Of a stretch of 64,000 nucleotides of DNA, positions 1 to 10,672 are shown piece by piece. Where the stretch lies: the NCBI GenBank assembly GCA_013368375.1, contig JAACJP010000038.1:310001-374000 (forward strand). The letters run 5' to 3'. This DNA is from Tricholomella constricta. Lineage: Eukaryota; Basidiomycota; Agaricomycetes; Agaricales; Lyophyllaceae. A model generated the notes under the pieces. The model saw nothing but the letters and a program-made list of their open reading frames with translations. It was not told the origin of the DNA and ran no database searches. Position 1 is the stretch's first letter. Every line of letters starts with the position of its first letter. Made by a program: the position numbers and the translations under genes.

Positions 1-943
1 ACCCGACACCGACACAACATAGGGAGCCACATTTTGCCTAGATAACAGTCATTTTAAGGCCGTAAATATTAGTGACCTGGACTGACCAGTGAGCGAAAAC
101 TCCGACACGCCTGCCCCGTGTGATCGTGTACCAACGAAGAGTGGGGTCGAAATCATCTACATATGTAATTAGCTCCATCCGAGACTGTATCATAAGCAAC
201 ATACCTTCTTCACCGTCGCTGACTTCGATCGGACCATACACCATGCTCCCGCTGCTCGCAGGGGCAGGGACAGCAGCAGGGATGGCAGAAGGAGAAGCAG
301 CGGCAGAAGGAGCGGCAGCGGTAGAAGGAGCGGCAGCGGTAGAAGGCGCGGCAGTGGTAGGGGTGGCGGTGGAAGGAGGTGCGGCATTAGAAGGAGGGGC
401 AGCGATAGAAGGAAGGGCGGCAGTAGAAGGAGGGGCAATGATAGAAGAAGGGGTGATGGTAGGAAGAGCAGCGGCAGAGGTGTCTGCCTTGCTGAGGAAT
501 GCTGAGGTGGGGCCAGGGGCTACAATGCGTGAGGGCTCAAGACGTTACTGATTAGGGATGTACTCACATGCAGCTTGGGCCGACGATGTCAAGGGGCCTG
601 CAGATACTTGAGTTCAGTTTGCGATACCTACAAGTGAATACCTACCAGTAGGGGCGGTGCTGCCAGAGCCACCGGCACTGAAGGAAACGGACAAAGAGCC
701 AGAGACGTCGTTGGGGAGAATGACCTGGTCAGGCAGGGAGGCGGTGAGAGTCGTGGTCGACACCGGGTCGCCCACAGTCAGGATGATCCCTAAGTGGATG
801 TTGTCAGTAATGCGCGTGGATAACAAATGAAAAAAAAACGCACGGCCTCCAATGGCCAAGGCGGCCAGGAGTTCAGCGAGTGTCGCAGAAGAGGGTGCTG
901 CGCGTGCAGCTCCGTCGTCTGTCACATTTTGGTTCTGAGTCAT
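1..943 (-). CDS. Viroplasmin-like domain protein, N-terminal part (runs off the left edge)
   Basis: Five exons can be spliced in frame: 943-844, 789-646, 597-568, 519-87 and 37 to beyond position 1. The introns are 48-54 nt with good GT-AG ends. The start is the ATG at 943 (MTQNQN). The protein begins with a polar Ala-rich stretch, then a Ser/Thr-rich segment. A long Pro-Ala-Ser-Thr linker follows, encoded by degenerate repeats at about 265-480. The end visible here contains RWYTITRGRRVGVFAHW followed after the last intron by NVAPYVVSVSG. That resembles the small viroplasmin/RNase H1 N-terminal domain (YxVxxGxxxGVFxxW...V.GV.G) found in many agaricomycete multi-copy proteins. Function is unknown. 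It lies head to head with the 887-residue gene at 1235, 291 bp apart. The rest of the gene is outside the window, so intactness cannot be judged. Confidence 0.65.
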
Positions 944-1234
944 AGTAAAGAGCCGAGAGGGGGTAGAGGCGGAGGTAAAAAGTTTAAGCGGGGTGGTGGC
1001 GTTCAGGGTCTGATTGGTGATTATATATGCCCCACTTTTTTGAAAGCGTTGATTGGCTGGAAAGTTGATCAAACTAGCTAGTTCATAAATTAAGGTTTGG
1101 ATCCGGTGATCCCGGATGTCGGCTTGTCGAGTTGTCTGGGGTCACAAAGATTTGTTCCTGGAATCTTGAAGCCAACAGAAAAGTGTGTCATTGAATTTTA
1201 TTAACTCCGTTGGGTGCCTTAACCGATCATTTAG
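944..1234. promoter_or_regulatory. Shared intergenic region of a divergent gene pair
   Basis: These 291 bp separate the two start codons at 943 (minus) and 1235 (plus), so they must hold both promoters. I see no clear TATA box or repeated operator. The assignment rests only on the head-to-head layout. Confidence 0.4.
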
Positions 1235-4234
1235 ATGCCGCAACCTATGTGGGCGTCGGTGGCTCAACAGGCCTTTTTGAAAATTCGCATTCCTGAGTAC
1301 ATGGAAGCCCAGAAAGCTGGGGACTACGGGCCTTTCTGGGAGCAGCTGTACATTGAGTGGGGGAAAGCCTTTCCCGAGGACAATTTTTCGCTACCGGAGT
1401 TACCAGAACATGACTCGGAGGGCGCAAAATTCAAGAGTCCTAACCTTCCCAGGCCTGCACGTCAAGCGGTTCATTTTGCTTATTTGTATCAATGGGGCCA
1501 CGCTGACACAATGATTGTATTCAGCAGCTCCAGACTTGGTATCGGTGGCGGTGTGGGGCCAAGGGCCGTTCTACCGAAAAAATCCGCAAGGCAGCCGGAG
1601 CGCTATTCGAACGCTCCCGTTTGAGTACCCGCCCAGAGATCTATTCTAAGCTTTATTACGAGGACAAGATCAAGCCCTATGTTACGGCTGAAGTCAGAAG
1701 GCGAGGTGCAGTCAAGCGTGGTGAAAAGCTCACCATCACGACAGAGGTAACAAGGCAACGCTGGGAGGCGGAGACGGATGATATGATAAGGGCTGAGGTC
1801 GAGACTGTGTTGAAGGAATTGATCGCCAAGAGGTCGGAGCCGACGCCGTCCACACCCGAACAGTTTCTGCAGTGAGTCTGGCCCTGAACGCAATTCCTAC
1901 CTACTCATCCGATTCATTCCCCAGGGCCATTGAAGAATGTCCTAAAGTCCTTGGCCGTTTCCTCAACACTCTGGCAGAGAAGACTGGATGGTCATTTTCA
2001 GTGATAATGGGTGGCCCCGACCCCGCTGCAAAAGGCGAGATCAATGTTGCGAGGTGAGTACTCAACCTACCTTCGTTCTAACGAAAAATCTAACTCTCTT
2101 GGTAGTTTTCATGTGGGCGAGACTCCGAACAACAAGCACTTTGGTCAGGCAAACCAGTCGTTCGAGAAGACGGTCATGCAACCCTACGCAGAGTTTCTCT
2201 GCCACATATACCGTGAGTTATTTTTTTTGTCATTGACGGCAGAGAGCTTTGACCTGAAATATTGTCTATAGCGCCTGCTATACGTCGTTCGCGGGCTCTT
2301 GGTGCCTCTCCGGACATCCAGGAGGATGATACTGACATGAAGCTCATCGAGAGCATGGAGGACATGCAGGTAGTTGGAAACAGTTCGTCTCTAATCCTTT
2401 TGACTGTTTTGACCGTCGCGCTGACACCAGTCCATAGGTCATGTCGTCAGTGATGCATCACTGTCAGCTTTGTCAATGGATAGCTGCACAGCTGCATTGG
2501 TCACCGACTCTGATGCATCACATTCGTCGCCGAGCCTGGCTACGCCTGCCACTACTCTCCCTACACCGCAAAATACTCCCCCTACACCGGCCACTACTCT
2601 CCCTACAACGGAAACTACCCGCCCTACCCCGGACACTTCTTGCCTTACATCGGCAACTATTCCTACACCAGCCACTGCTTCCCCTGAACCGGCTATTGCT
2701 CTCCCCACACCGGACATGCCGGCTATCGCTCTCTCTACTCCAGCCACCACCCTCCCTATACCGGCACTGGGTCCTCTTGCAGCATCTGCGGTCCCGGCGT
2801 TGGCTCCAACCCAGACATCGCCAGCTCTCCCAACCTCTGACGTCGGCATCGAACACTTCAACTCAGCCGTGCAGGATTTCGACAGTCTGAATGTCTTCGG
2901 AGCTGCAGGGAGTTTTTCACACCTGTTTTCAGCTGCTAGCAACGCTTCGAGTGGAGGTGGCATGGTGGGGCCGGATAATTACGATTGGATGCAGGGCCTG
3001 TCGGACTTCGATTGGATGCGTAATGATAATTTGTGTTCATCATTGGGTGTCCCTATACCCCCAGAGCCTTCGGTATCTGCGACGTCCGACTTCCAGATGC
3101 CGTCACTCCCTGGTGCTGACGTACCATTCGACTTCTTCGGCCTTATGACCGCGTCACAGGATGCTTATGCGCCGCTGTCCGAGTCCCAGCCTGCTGTGGT
3201 TCATCCACCCGTGTCTCCCCCGCTGCAGGGCTTGGCTATTCCGCAAGCCCCTATCGAAGAAAATATCGTCACTCAAGCTGCCGCCTCGGCTCCATTGGAT
3301 GTGCCCGATACCAGTAACACTTCGGGATCTCCGGGATGTCCCATATCAGGCGCACTCGCCATGCAGGTAGCTGCGGATCCAAACATCGAAAATTCATCGT
3401 CATCAACTTCCGTCGACAAAGAGGCAACCAGTGAGCCAACCGCTTTGTCTCTCCAGCCACGCTCACGATCTGGTCGTCACATCATTCCATCAACCCGAGC
3501 GGATGCCATGAACAAGATCGGGACCACGGCCAAGGTCGTGCTCGACTGCTCTACAGCAAACAAGGAAAATGTCCCTCCCAGTTCCGCTACATCTCGTCCA
3601 GGATGGCTGACCGCTGCGCAACTTTATTTCACGAGCCACGATCTTGGTACTGAATGGAGTCGTTGCGTCGAGGCCTGGTTACAGTTCGAAGACGCTATGA
3701 ACCTCTCTTCGAAAGCCAAGGGTACGCTGCCGTCAACAAAATTGCGACCGGAAGAATGGAGCAAGTGGGTCTCAAAAGGACGCAATGGAGTTCGCGCATA
3801 CGACGTCACGCCTGCCATTGAGGACCCCCTCGAGTTCGGGTATGCAGTGATGGCTTGGTGGAAGAATATGCAGCCGCCGTTCCGTCGGGCTGATGGTCTA
3901 ATGCCGCATGCGACCTATACTTCGTCGGAGTCGTCGGCTTGGGCACCTTTGCAAAAGGGTGGTCCGAATGGCTTCATTTGCGTCATGACACTCATATTCT
4001 GGTGGGGTCAGCACTTGCCAGCAGGCTCTCGCTGGCAGGAAAGTTCCATGCCGCACTGGAATGCTTGTATCGATGATATGCGCCAGTGCCTTGAGGTAAT
4101 GACTGTTGTCCACAAGCGAAAGCGTCCAGGCACAGAGAACAATGCCCCTGCGCCAGCCAAGCGGTATGTTTTGATGTCCTTTTCGCAATTACCTATGCTC
4201 ACTCGTCCTTGCCTCTAGGGCTAAGCAATCTTGA
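1235..4234 (+). CDS. Agaricomycete multi-copy-type protein of unknown function, 887 aa
   Basis: Seven exons give one open frame: 1235-1468, 1525-1871, 1925-2053, 2106-2212, 2272-2369, 2431-4163 and 4219-4234. Introns are 52-61 nt. The first donor (GTTCAT at 1469) is weak, but it is the only one that joins the frames. Residues about 1-195 are charged and include WYRWRCGAKGRS. Next comes a conserved-looking block with GWSFSVIMGGPDP and HVGETPNNKHFGQ. A long Ser/Thr/Pro-rich low-complexity middle follows. The C-terminal 190 residues contain WLTAAQLYFTSHDLG, WLQFEDAMN and WWKNMQPPFRRADG, and a basic end (KRKRPG). I recognise this architecture as a family repeated many times in mushroom genomes, but I know no function for it. 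The gene looks intact. The TGATGCATCA palindrome that fills the 3' flank also occurs twice inside exon 6 (about 2451 and 2512). Confidence 0.7.
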
Positions 4235-4439
4235 GTCTGGTATCTTATATCTGTAGCGTTATCTTGTATGTGCATCTGTGGTGTACTGATGTCTCTGTTT
4301 CTTGTCGTCTTGTATTCTCAATCGTCGTTGATTTTTGATACCCGTATCTATTATATCTTAACCTATCTTGTGTAACACTATTTGCTTTCTTGGTATCTCT
4401 ACAATAGAATCCGTTTAATATGTAAGAAACTGCTCGAGT

Positions 4440-5920
4440 CATACAGTGATTGATGCATCGCTGACGAACATCGGTACATCGAGTGACAAAAGTGCGGCCT
4501 GTGATTAGTACATTACCAACGGGGAGTAGCCTACAGTTATATCATACATCAGCACCGACAAGAGGGAGCTATCACAAAAATAGTGATATAGTGCGTAAAT
4601 ATACATCGACGCGAGGGCGCCAGGAGTGATGCATCACTGATGCATGCTCATGTGTACGAACAGTGATATCCATCGACACGAGGAGCCAGCCAGGAGTAAT
4701 GCATCACTATGCTCGTGTAGTAGTATAATACCTGTCGACGCGAGGGGGCAGGAGTAATGCATCACTGAGCATGCTCGTGCATACGTACGGTAAAATCCAT
4801 CGGAGTGATGGATGTGCGAACGGCAGTCAGGTAATCCTATAACCCGCCAATGGTGTCCCCCGTCAACGCTGAGAATTGTGAGTGATGCATCAACAATGCA
4901 CAGCGGTCAAAGAGGTAGCTCACAGTGATGCAGCATGGACACTGTTATCCGTCGACGTGAGAGGGCGTGAGTGATGCATGACCGACCCATGCTAGATGGT
5001 ATGTATCAGTATTTAGTGGTCAATCCATGGAGGGAGAACTTACGGCAATGTGGTGCATCATTCATTGCACAGGAAAGAGCGTGAATGATGCATCGTGGAC
5101 GCGCGAACTGTAGTCTAAGGTAATACTAAACCCGCTGCGATGCAGCATGAACACTATTGTCCGTCGACGTGAGAGGGCGTGAGTGATGCATGACCAACCC
5201 ATGCTAGATGGTCTGTATCAGTATTCAGTGGTCGATCCATGGAGGGAGAACTTACGGCAATGTGGTGCATCATTCATTGCACAGGAAAGAGCGTGAATGA
5301 TGCATCGTGGACGCGCGAACTGTAGTCTAAGGTAATACTAAACCCGCTACGATGCAGCATGGACACTATTGTCCGTCGACGTGAGAGGGCGTGGGTGATG
5401 CATTACCGACCCTTGCTAGAAGGAGAGCTGGCCTGTAATTGCACAGGCAAGAGCGTGAGTGATGCATTGTGGACGTGCGAACGGCAGTCAAGGGTAAACC
5501 TATCAAAACCCGCCAATGGTGTCCTCCGTCAACGCTGAGAATTGTGAGTAATGCATCACCAATGCAGCTATCAAAGAGGTGGCTCACAGTGATGCAGCAT
5601 GGACAGTGTTATCCGTCAACGTGAGAGGGCATGAGTGATGCATCACCGACTTATGCCAGAAGTATCAGTATCGAGTCGAAGCATGCAATGATCGATTCAT
5701 GGAGGAAGAGCTTACGGTAATGTGATGCATCAATTACAGCACAGGAAAGAGCATGAGTGATACTGTGGGCCCTACAGTACCGTCGTGCACTGTAATGCAA
5801 CGGTGGCATATTGCATGACCCCAACGGTGGCATGTTGCATGACCGGTGTACGGTCACTAGAACGTGCGATGCATCATATTTAGACTGTTATGACAGTAGA
5901 TGATGCATAATTACCCCAGG
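4440..5920. repeat. Tandem and interspersed repeat array built on TGATGCATCA
   Basis: This 1.5-kb stretch starts about 200 bp after the 887-residue gene and contains no credible ORF. The palindromic core GATGCATC, or a one-base variant, recurs some 17 times (for example near 4452, 4628, 4883, 5088, 5298, 5636, 5723 and 5868). A second motif, GTCGACGYGAG, recurs about 8 times. Three blocks starting at 4927, 5139 and 5351 are exactly 212 bp apart and nearly identical over the first two units. A degenerate fourth unit starts at 5591. The pattern resembles a subterminal repeat region of a DNA transposon or a clustered protein-binding array. The role is inferred. Confidence 0.8.
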
Positions 5921-5984
5921 GTCTGGTGCAAGCCGTGTTTGAGAAAGCACTCAAGGTACGCTCGTCATATGTCGAAATCTTATT

Positions 5985-6345
5985 TTATTGACATAGCCCG
6001 TATAGGCTGGGTAGACTTTTCATAGGCTGACGCGACGGCTCGGGCACGGTAGACTCGCGAGCACGGTAGACTCGCTGTACCTTAGGGTTGAAACTTAGGC
6101 TTTTTGAAGTACGCTACACGGTTTGACAGTAGACTCGTTAGGATTGAGGTACGCTGTAAAGATAACTTTTTCAAGCTGACTTGAATCTATTTGAAGTACG
6201 CTACACGGTTTGGTATGGTAGACTCGTTAGGATTGAGGTACGCTCGAAATATATTGAACTTTTTCAAGCTGACTTGAATCTATTTGAAGTACACTACACG
6301 GTTCAGTATGGTAGACTTGTTAGGATTGAGGTGTGCTGGACAAAA
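5985..6345. repeat. Short tandem array, 87-93 bp unit
   Basis: Units begin with TTTGAAGTACGCTACACGG at 6103, 6190 and 6283. Each carries GTAGACTCGTTAGGATTGAG, and the first two end with a CTTTTTCAAGCTGACTTGAATC-like tail. Extra GTAGACTCG copies lie at 6020-6075. No coding potential is seen. Confidence 0.8.
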
Positions 6346-6817
6346 AAATTAAACTGAAGACCGTCTCGAAGCTCTACGAAAAGTAGGCTAGACTTCAGCC
6401 ATACGTTTTTACAAAATGAAGGTAGGCTTAAGTGTATGTGTGTATATATGCGGATATCACTTTTAAAAGAGTGGGGACCTTCTTTTGAAAGGGTCGGACA
6501 CTTTCTCACTTTTGACACTTTCGACCCTTACAAATTGTCCAAAAGTGCTGATAAGAGGCGGTAAAAGGGAGTGCAATTTTCCTGATGTTTTGAAGTGGTT
6601 CATTAGCCGGTGTAGATAATAAAGACAAAGTCTAATCGACGCTCACCTTCAAGCATACGTGTTGACTACGCGTCTCCTGTGATCCCTGTCGCCGGTGGAT
6701 GCGAAGTCAATGCATTGGCATTTAGGCAGGATGAAAAGGAAGCTGTGTGTCAATCGGCCATCACAACCCGCCACCGATGCACTCGAGGGTCTGATCTTGC
6801 GGTGCAAAGACATCAGG
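6346..6817. other. Non-coding stretch
   Basis: AT-richer DNA between the repeat array and a duplicated gene fragment. Only short ORFs without recognisable motifs are present. Confidence 0.5.
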
Positions 6818-7078
6818 TGAGCAAAGCTGAGAGCAGGATTGTGACGACAAAGGAAGTTGAAGTCGAATTGGCGCTTACCTTTAGTGTTCATTGTTGTGTG
6901 GGAGCTGGGCGATGAGGACGGCGACGATTAGGAGGTACGGGGGCACAAGGGTGAGTGGATCGATGCCGTAGATAGTCGGGGCTAACTGCCATTTGCAGCC
7001 AAATGTGTATGCGCGTGCATTACTCAACTTACAGACATGGACCGACGACACATGCTTCCTCGCCGCCGCCGCCAACAT
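6818..7078 (-). pseudogene. Gene fragment, also present at 58.83-59.01 kb
   Basis: On the minus strand this encodes YGIDPLTLVPPYLL followed by a hydrophobic run and LIAQLPHNNEH, then a good donor (AAAG/GTAAGC). About 180 bp here (6818-7000) match 58829-59008, including the exon end, donor and intron. In the second copy the reading frame is damaged. The exon looks like part of a membrane protein, but I cannot name the family. Nothing that could continue it is recognisable upstream or downstream, so it is probably a relic. Confidence 0.4.
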
Positions 7079-8430
7079 CAGCGCTCAGCCTAGACACCAC
7101 CCGATCATCTCGCACCAATCCCGCGCTTTTCTCAAACGAACCGGCATACCTTTACATGGACAAGGCTTCTTCAAAGCCTTGGAGGTTCTCTTCGACTCGG
7201 CCGACTCGATCCACGACGAAGCAGAGGCGGAAGAGCTGCCCATCGAAACAAAGATCCTGTCTTTATGTGGCGCTGTCGTCTGTATTTGGACGTGCGCATT
7301 GCGTCGATGGGCAGCTTTTATTCCTCGAATCACCGCCATCTCTTGATTTCATCGATATGTGGTTTCTTGTTCCCCAAAGGTCCGTCACACGAGCAGTAGA
7401 CACTCACTCTGCCGTATTTGTGACCGTTCACCCTAGCCTCTCTCAATTGACCGTCGGATTCAGCTTCCAACCTCGACATGGTGCTTATTATCATGTGCTC
7501 CGCGATGTATATCAACCTCTTCATGCTCTACGACGAGATTCGGCCTCGCATCATGATGCATGGGCTCCTTTAGGCCTTCTTGCGCTTCACCGCCAGCGCC
7601 TGAGCACACGCCGGTGTCGCTGGCGCTGATGCGCCCGCCGCGGGGTCGAGTTCTCGCTCATCGACGATGACAAGAACACGCCGCTCGATTCTCAATGTGG
7701 TGCGTCGCATCTTACTACATATATTCGCAACGCCCTCAGTATTCTGCAGCCGACTCCGTACCTACTGTAGTCTATGTCCAGTCGACGAACGTCCATTCCA
7801 AATCCTCCACCCTGCTCGAACATGCAAGTCTAGTGCCACGCAACGAGTCGGCCCCCTCGCTGACCAGCGGGACCCCGCCCTCATCCAGTGCACAAAGGCA
7901 GACTTCCATCGGCACGCGCCTTGCTCTCTCTCTCTCCGTGCCCACCTCGTGCCAAGGCAACAGCAACGACACCTCGAATCCTCTTCATACTTCTCCACTT
8001 CCGATTGCGCGCGAGACCTCAGCCCGTTTCTTCCCACTCCACATCCACCGATGATCGTAAGCACCGCCCCGCCGTCGCCCTCGCACTCGGAAGAGGATGG
8101 AGTCATGCTTTGTTCCAGGATCGTCGGCGGTACCAGATGGCCTAAAGAACTTGGGAGCTAGGAGATGAGCGCTGAACACGGAGCATAGGAGGGGTTCGCA
8201 GGGGTGGCAGCGTAATACCAGCGAGATGGATTCGAGGCACGGGGAGGAGGGCAATGTTCAGCACCGGCAACCTCTACTCACTTTGCTGAATCCAGGCACC
8301 GATTCCGGCCGTTCAGCGCACCTCAGGGGACCCCAGAAGGTATCTACATATTCCCTCTCACACAATGCCCTACTGATTTGCAATATATCATGAATTTTAG
8401 CCAAAACAGCGCACATTTTTCTGAGATTTC
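7079..8430. other. Unresolved stretch, no supported gene
   Basis: Several mid-length ORFs overlap on both strands and give conflicting, low-information translations. Around 7640-7690 the plus strand reads VEFSLIDDDKNTPLDSQ before a possible donor, which hints at decayed exons. I found no alignable domain. Confidence 0.3.
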
Positions 8431-9760
8431 GGCCCCGCGGCGAGCGGCACTACGCTCAACTGATAACTAGACGACGAATCTCGTCCCCGGCGCCTGGCTG
8501 TGCCAGCGGAGCGGTGCGTAGCACCGCGACATACAAGGTATAACTTAATTCACGTAGACTACATTTCAGGAACATGAGCCCCCCGATCCTGCTGAGTTGC
8601 AACACGACGCCACACGTCCCCGCAAGATCATCCCTATTTTTCGGCCCCGCGGCGAGCGGCACCACGCTCATATAATAAATAGACAACGAACCTTGTCCCT
8701 GGTGTCTGGCCGTGCCAGCGGAGTGCGCAGCACCGCGATACGCAAGGTACATCTTGGCCGATGCATGTAGACTATAGCTACATTCCAATGTGGGACCCGA
8801 TCCTGCGGTTGAAACACGGGGTCATACCCCCCGTAGCGGTGCACAGCACCGCGGCATAGTCTGTAAGCCAATTTCTTTGCACACTATCCCTATTTATTGT
8901 TCAAAATATCCCAGATGTGTCGTCCAAATTCCAGATATTCCGGCCCCGCGGCGAGCGGCACCACGTTCATCTAATAAACAGACGACGAATCTCGTCCCCT
9001 GCGCCTGGCTGTGCCTGCGGAGCGGTGTGCAGCACCGCGACATGCAAGGTACATTCATTGTCGCTGTACATTGACAGCTACATTCCAATGTGGGACCTGA
9101 TCCTGCTGTCGAAACACGGCGTCATACCCCCCGTAGCGGTGCATAGCACCGCGGCATAGTCTGTAAGCCAATTTCTTTGCACACTATCCCTATTTATTGT
9201 TCAAAATATCCCCGATGTGTCGTCGAAATTCCAGATATTCCGGCCCCGCGGCGAGCGGCGCCACGTCCATCTGTAGACAGACGACGAATCGCGTCCCCGG
9301 CGCCCGGCCGTGCCAGCGGAGCGGTGCGCAGCACCGCGATTTGCAAGGTATAGTCATTGCCGCTATACATTAGCCGATTCGCGTAGAACTACAATTACGT
9401 TCCAGAAATCTGGTGATGAGTCGAACCTCTTGCTTTTGACTCCACGCGTCCCCGCAACATCATCCGTATTTATTATTCAAAATAAGCACTTCCGTCGTCC
9501 AAAGTCCAGATATTTCGGCCCCGCGGCGGGCGACGCCTCTGTGTCGGAAATACACTGAGAATAGTCCGGAGCACTACGTAGCAACACGGTATGTCTCTTG
9601 CATATGGTCCTGAATGCCCAGATATTGCATTTTTCCAAGACTTACCTCCACTTTCCAGAGATTTCGACCCTGCGGCGAGCAGCGCCCTGCCATGTCATTT
9701 ATTTTTATTCGAGCCTGATTAGTGATGCGGAGCGGTGCATCGCACCGCAATTTCTTGTCG
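8431..9760. repeat. Repeat array with hairpin motif GCGGTGC-N3-GCACCGC
   Basis: The sequence GGCCCCGCGGCGAGCGGC starts near 8431, 8643, 8942, 9242 and 9517, with a degenerate copy at 9666. Spacing is 212, 299, 300, 275 and 149 bp. The two 300-bp units are nearly identical over long stretches. Each unit also contains an inverted repeat able to form a 7-bp stem with a 3-nt loop: 8511-8527, 8836-8852, 9022, 9136, 9321 and 9732. No ORF persists through the array. Confidence 0.8.
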
Positions 9761-9834
9761 ATATGCTCAACCGCCACCTTAGATATCATTTGACTCAAGC
9801 CGAGGTGGGTATCGCACGTCATGTATATTCATAG

Positions 9835-10672
9835 TATTCTAAACAGTGATTAGCCAGGTACCTACTGTAGATCTAGTTGAATTTCAGAGGTGCCGTGTGC
9901 GTGCTATGCCGTAGCGCGCACCTGCAACATGCGCCAGTCATCGCGGCATGATCCTCCTGCACACGGCACTTCTGAACACGCCGGCCCCTGCTCCTGCAAG
10001 ATGTCCAACAGCGCTGTCGAAGCGCTCCGCTGCACCCTCGACAGCCCCCGCCCTAACTCGAGACGACGCGTTGCCTCTTGTGTAGCATGACGTGTTGTAG
10101 TTACCGCTCGTTTGTTCGTAAGTTCCGTGCCATGAACCGTAGTCAGTAGTACACATTATACTTGGATACTCACTTGCCTCTCGTGTAATATATTTTGAAT
10201 GTATACCTTCGCTTTCGGTCCGTCACGATTCGACGAAATCGTGCTGGGAATCTTGCTGCGGCGGGAAGCCGAGGCAGCGCGACTGTCGTCCATGCGAAAG
10301 GTCTGCGGTCGCGGTGGTGGTTTTGATGCCGGCGCCGGCTGCTCCTGCTCCTGCTGTTAGTGGTAGTAGTGACTGCAGTGACTGTACCGTCGAGTAGGCC
10401 GGGCGCCGGCATGAGCACACTGTCGTCGTCTGTGCCCCATCCCGGTATACCCGCATCCCGCCACCGCCTCGTACTGCTCGAGCGCGATGGCGAAGTCGGT
10501 GTACTTTCCCCCAGCCCCCAACCCGATGCAAGCTCCACCTGGAGCGCCCCGACCTCCTTCCCAAGCCGCAGATGGAGCCCCCTGCGTCCCAAGCACACAC
10601 CTGCGCCCACCCGCCTTGGCCCGCAGCCGCGCGTACACTGTTGTCGTCTTCACTCTGTCCTCGTCCCCGCCG
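9835..10672. other. GC-rich stretch, no supported gene
   Basis: ORFs on both strands here are mostly composition-driven. On the minus strand, about 10560-10680, the translation VKTTTVYARLRAKAGG could be a further strand of the PAS-like segment that ends the neighbouring PDK gene. It is in a different frame and would need an extra intron or a frameshift. Confidence 0.3.

Noticed and set aside
120..551. Plus-strand ORF rich in Gly-Ala-Glu repeats
   Set aside because: It is the antisense of the Pro-Ala-Ser linker of the spliced minus-strand gene, whose introns and domain match support the minus strand.
4440..5920. CRISPR array
   Set aside because: Spacing and repeat lengths are irregular, units are up to 212 bp, and the organism is eukaryotic.
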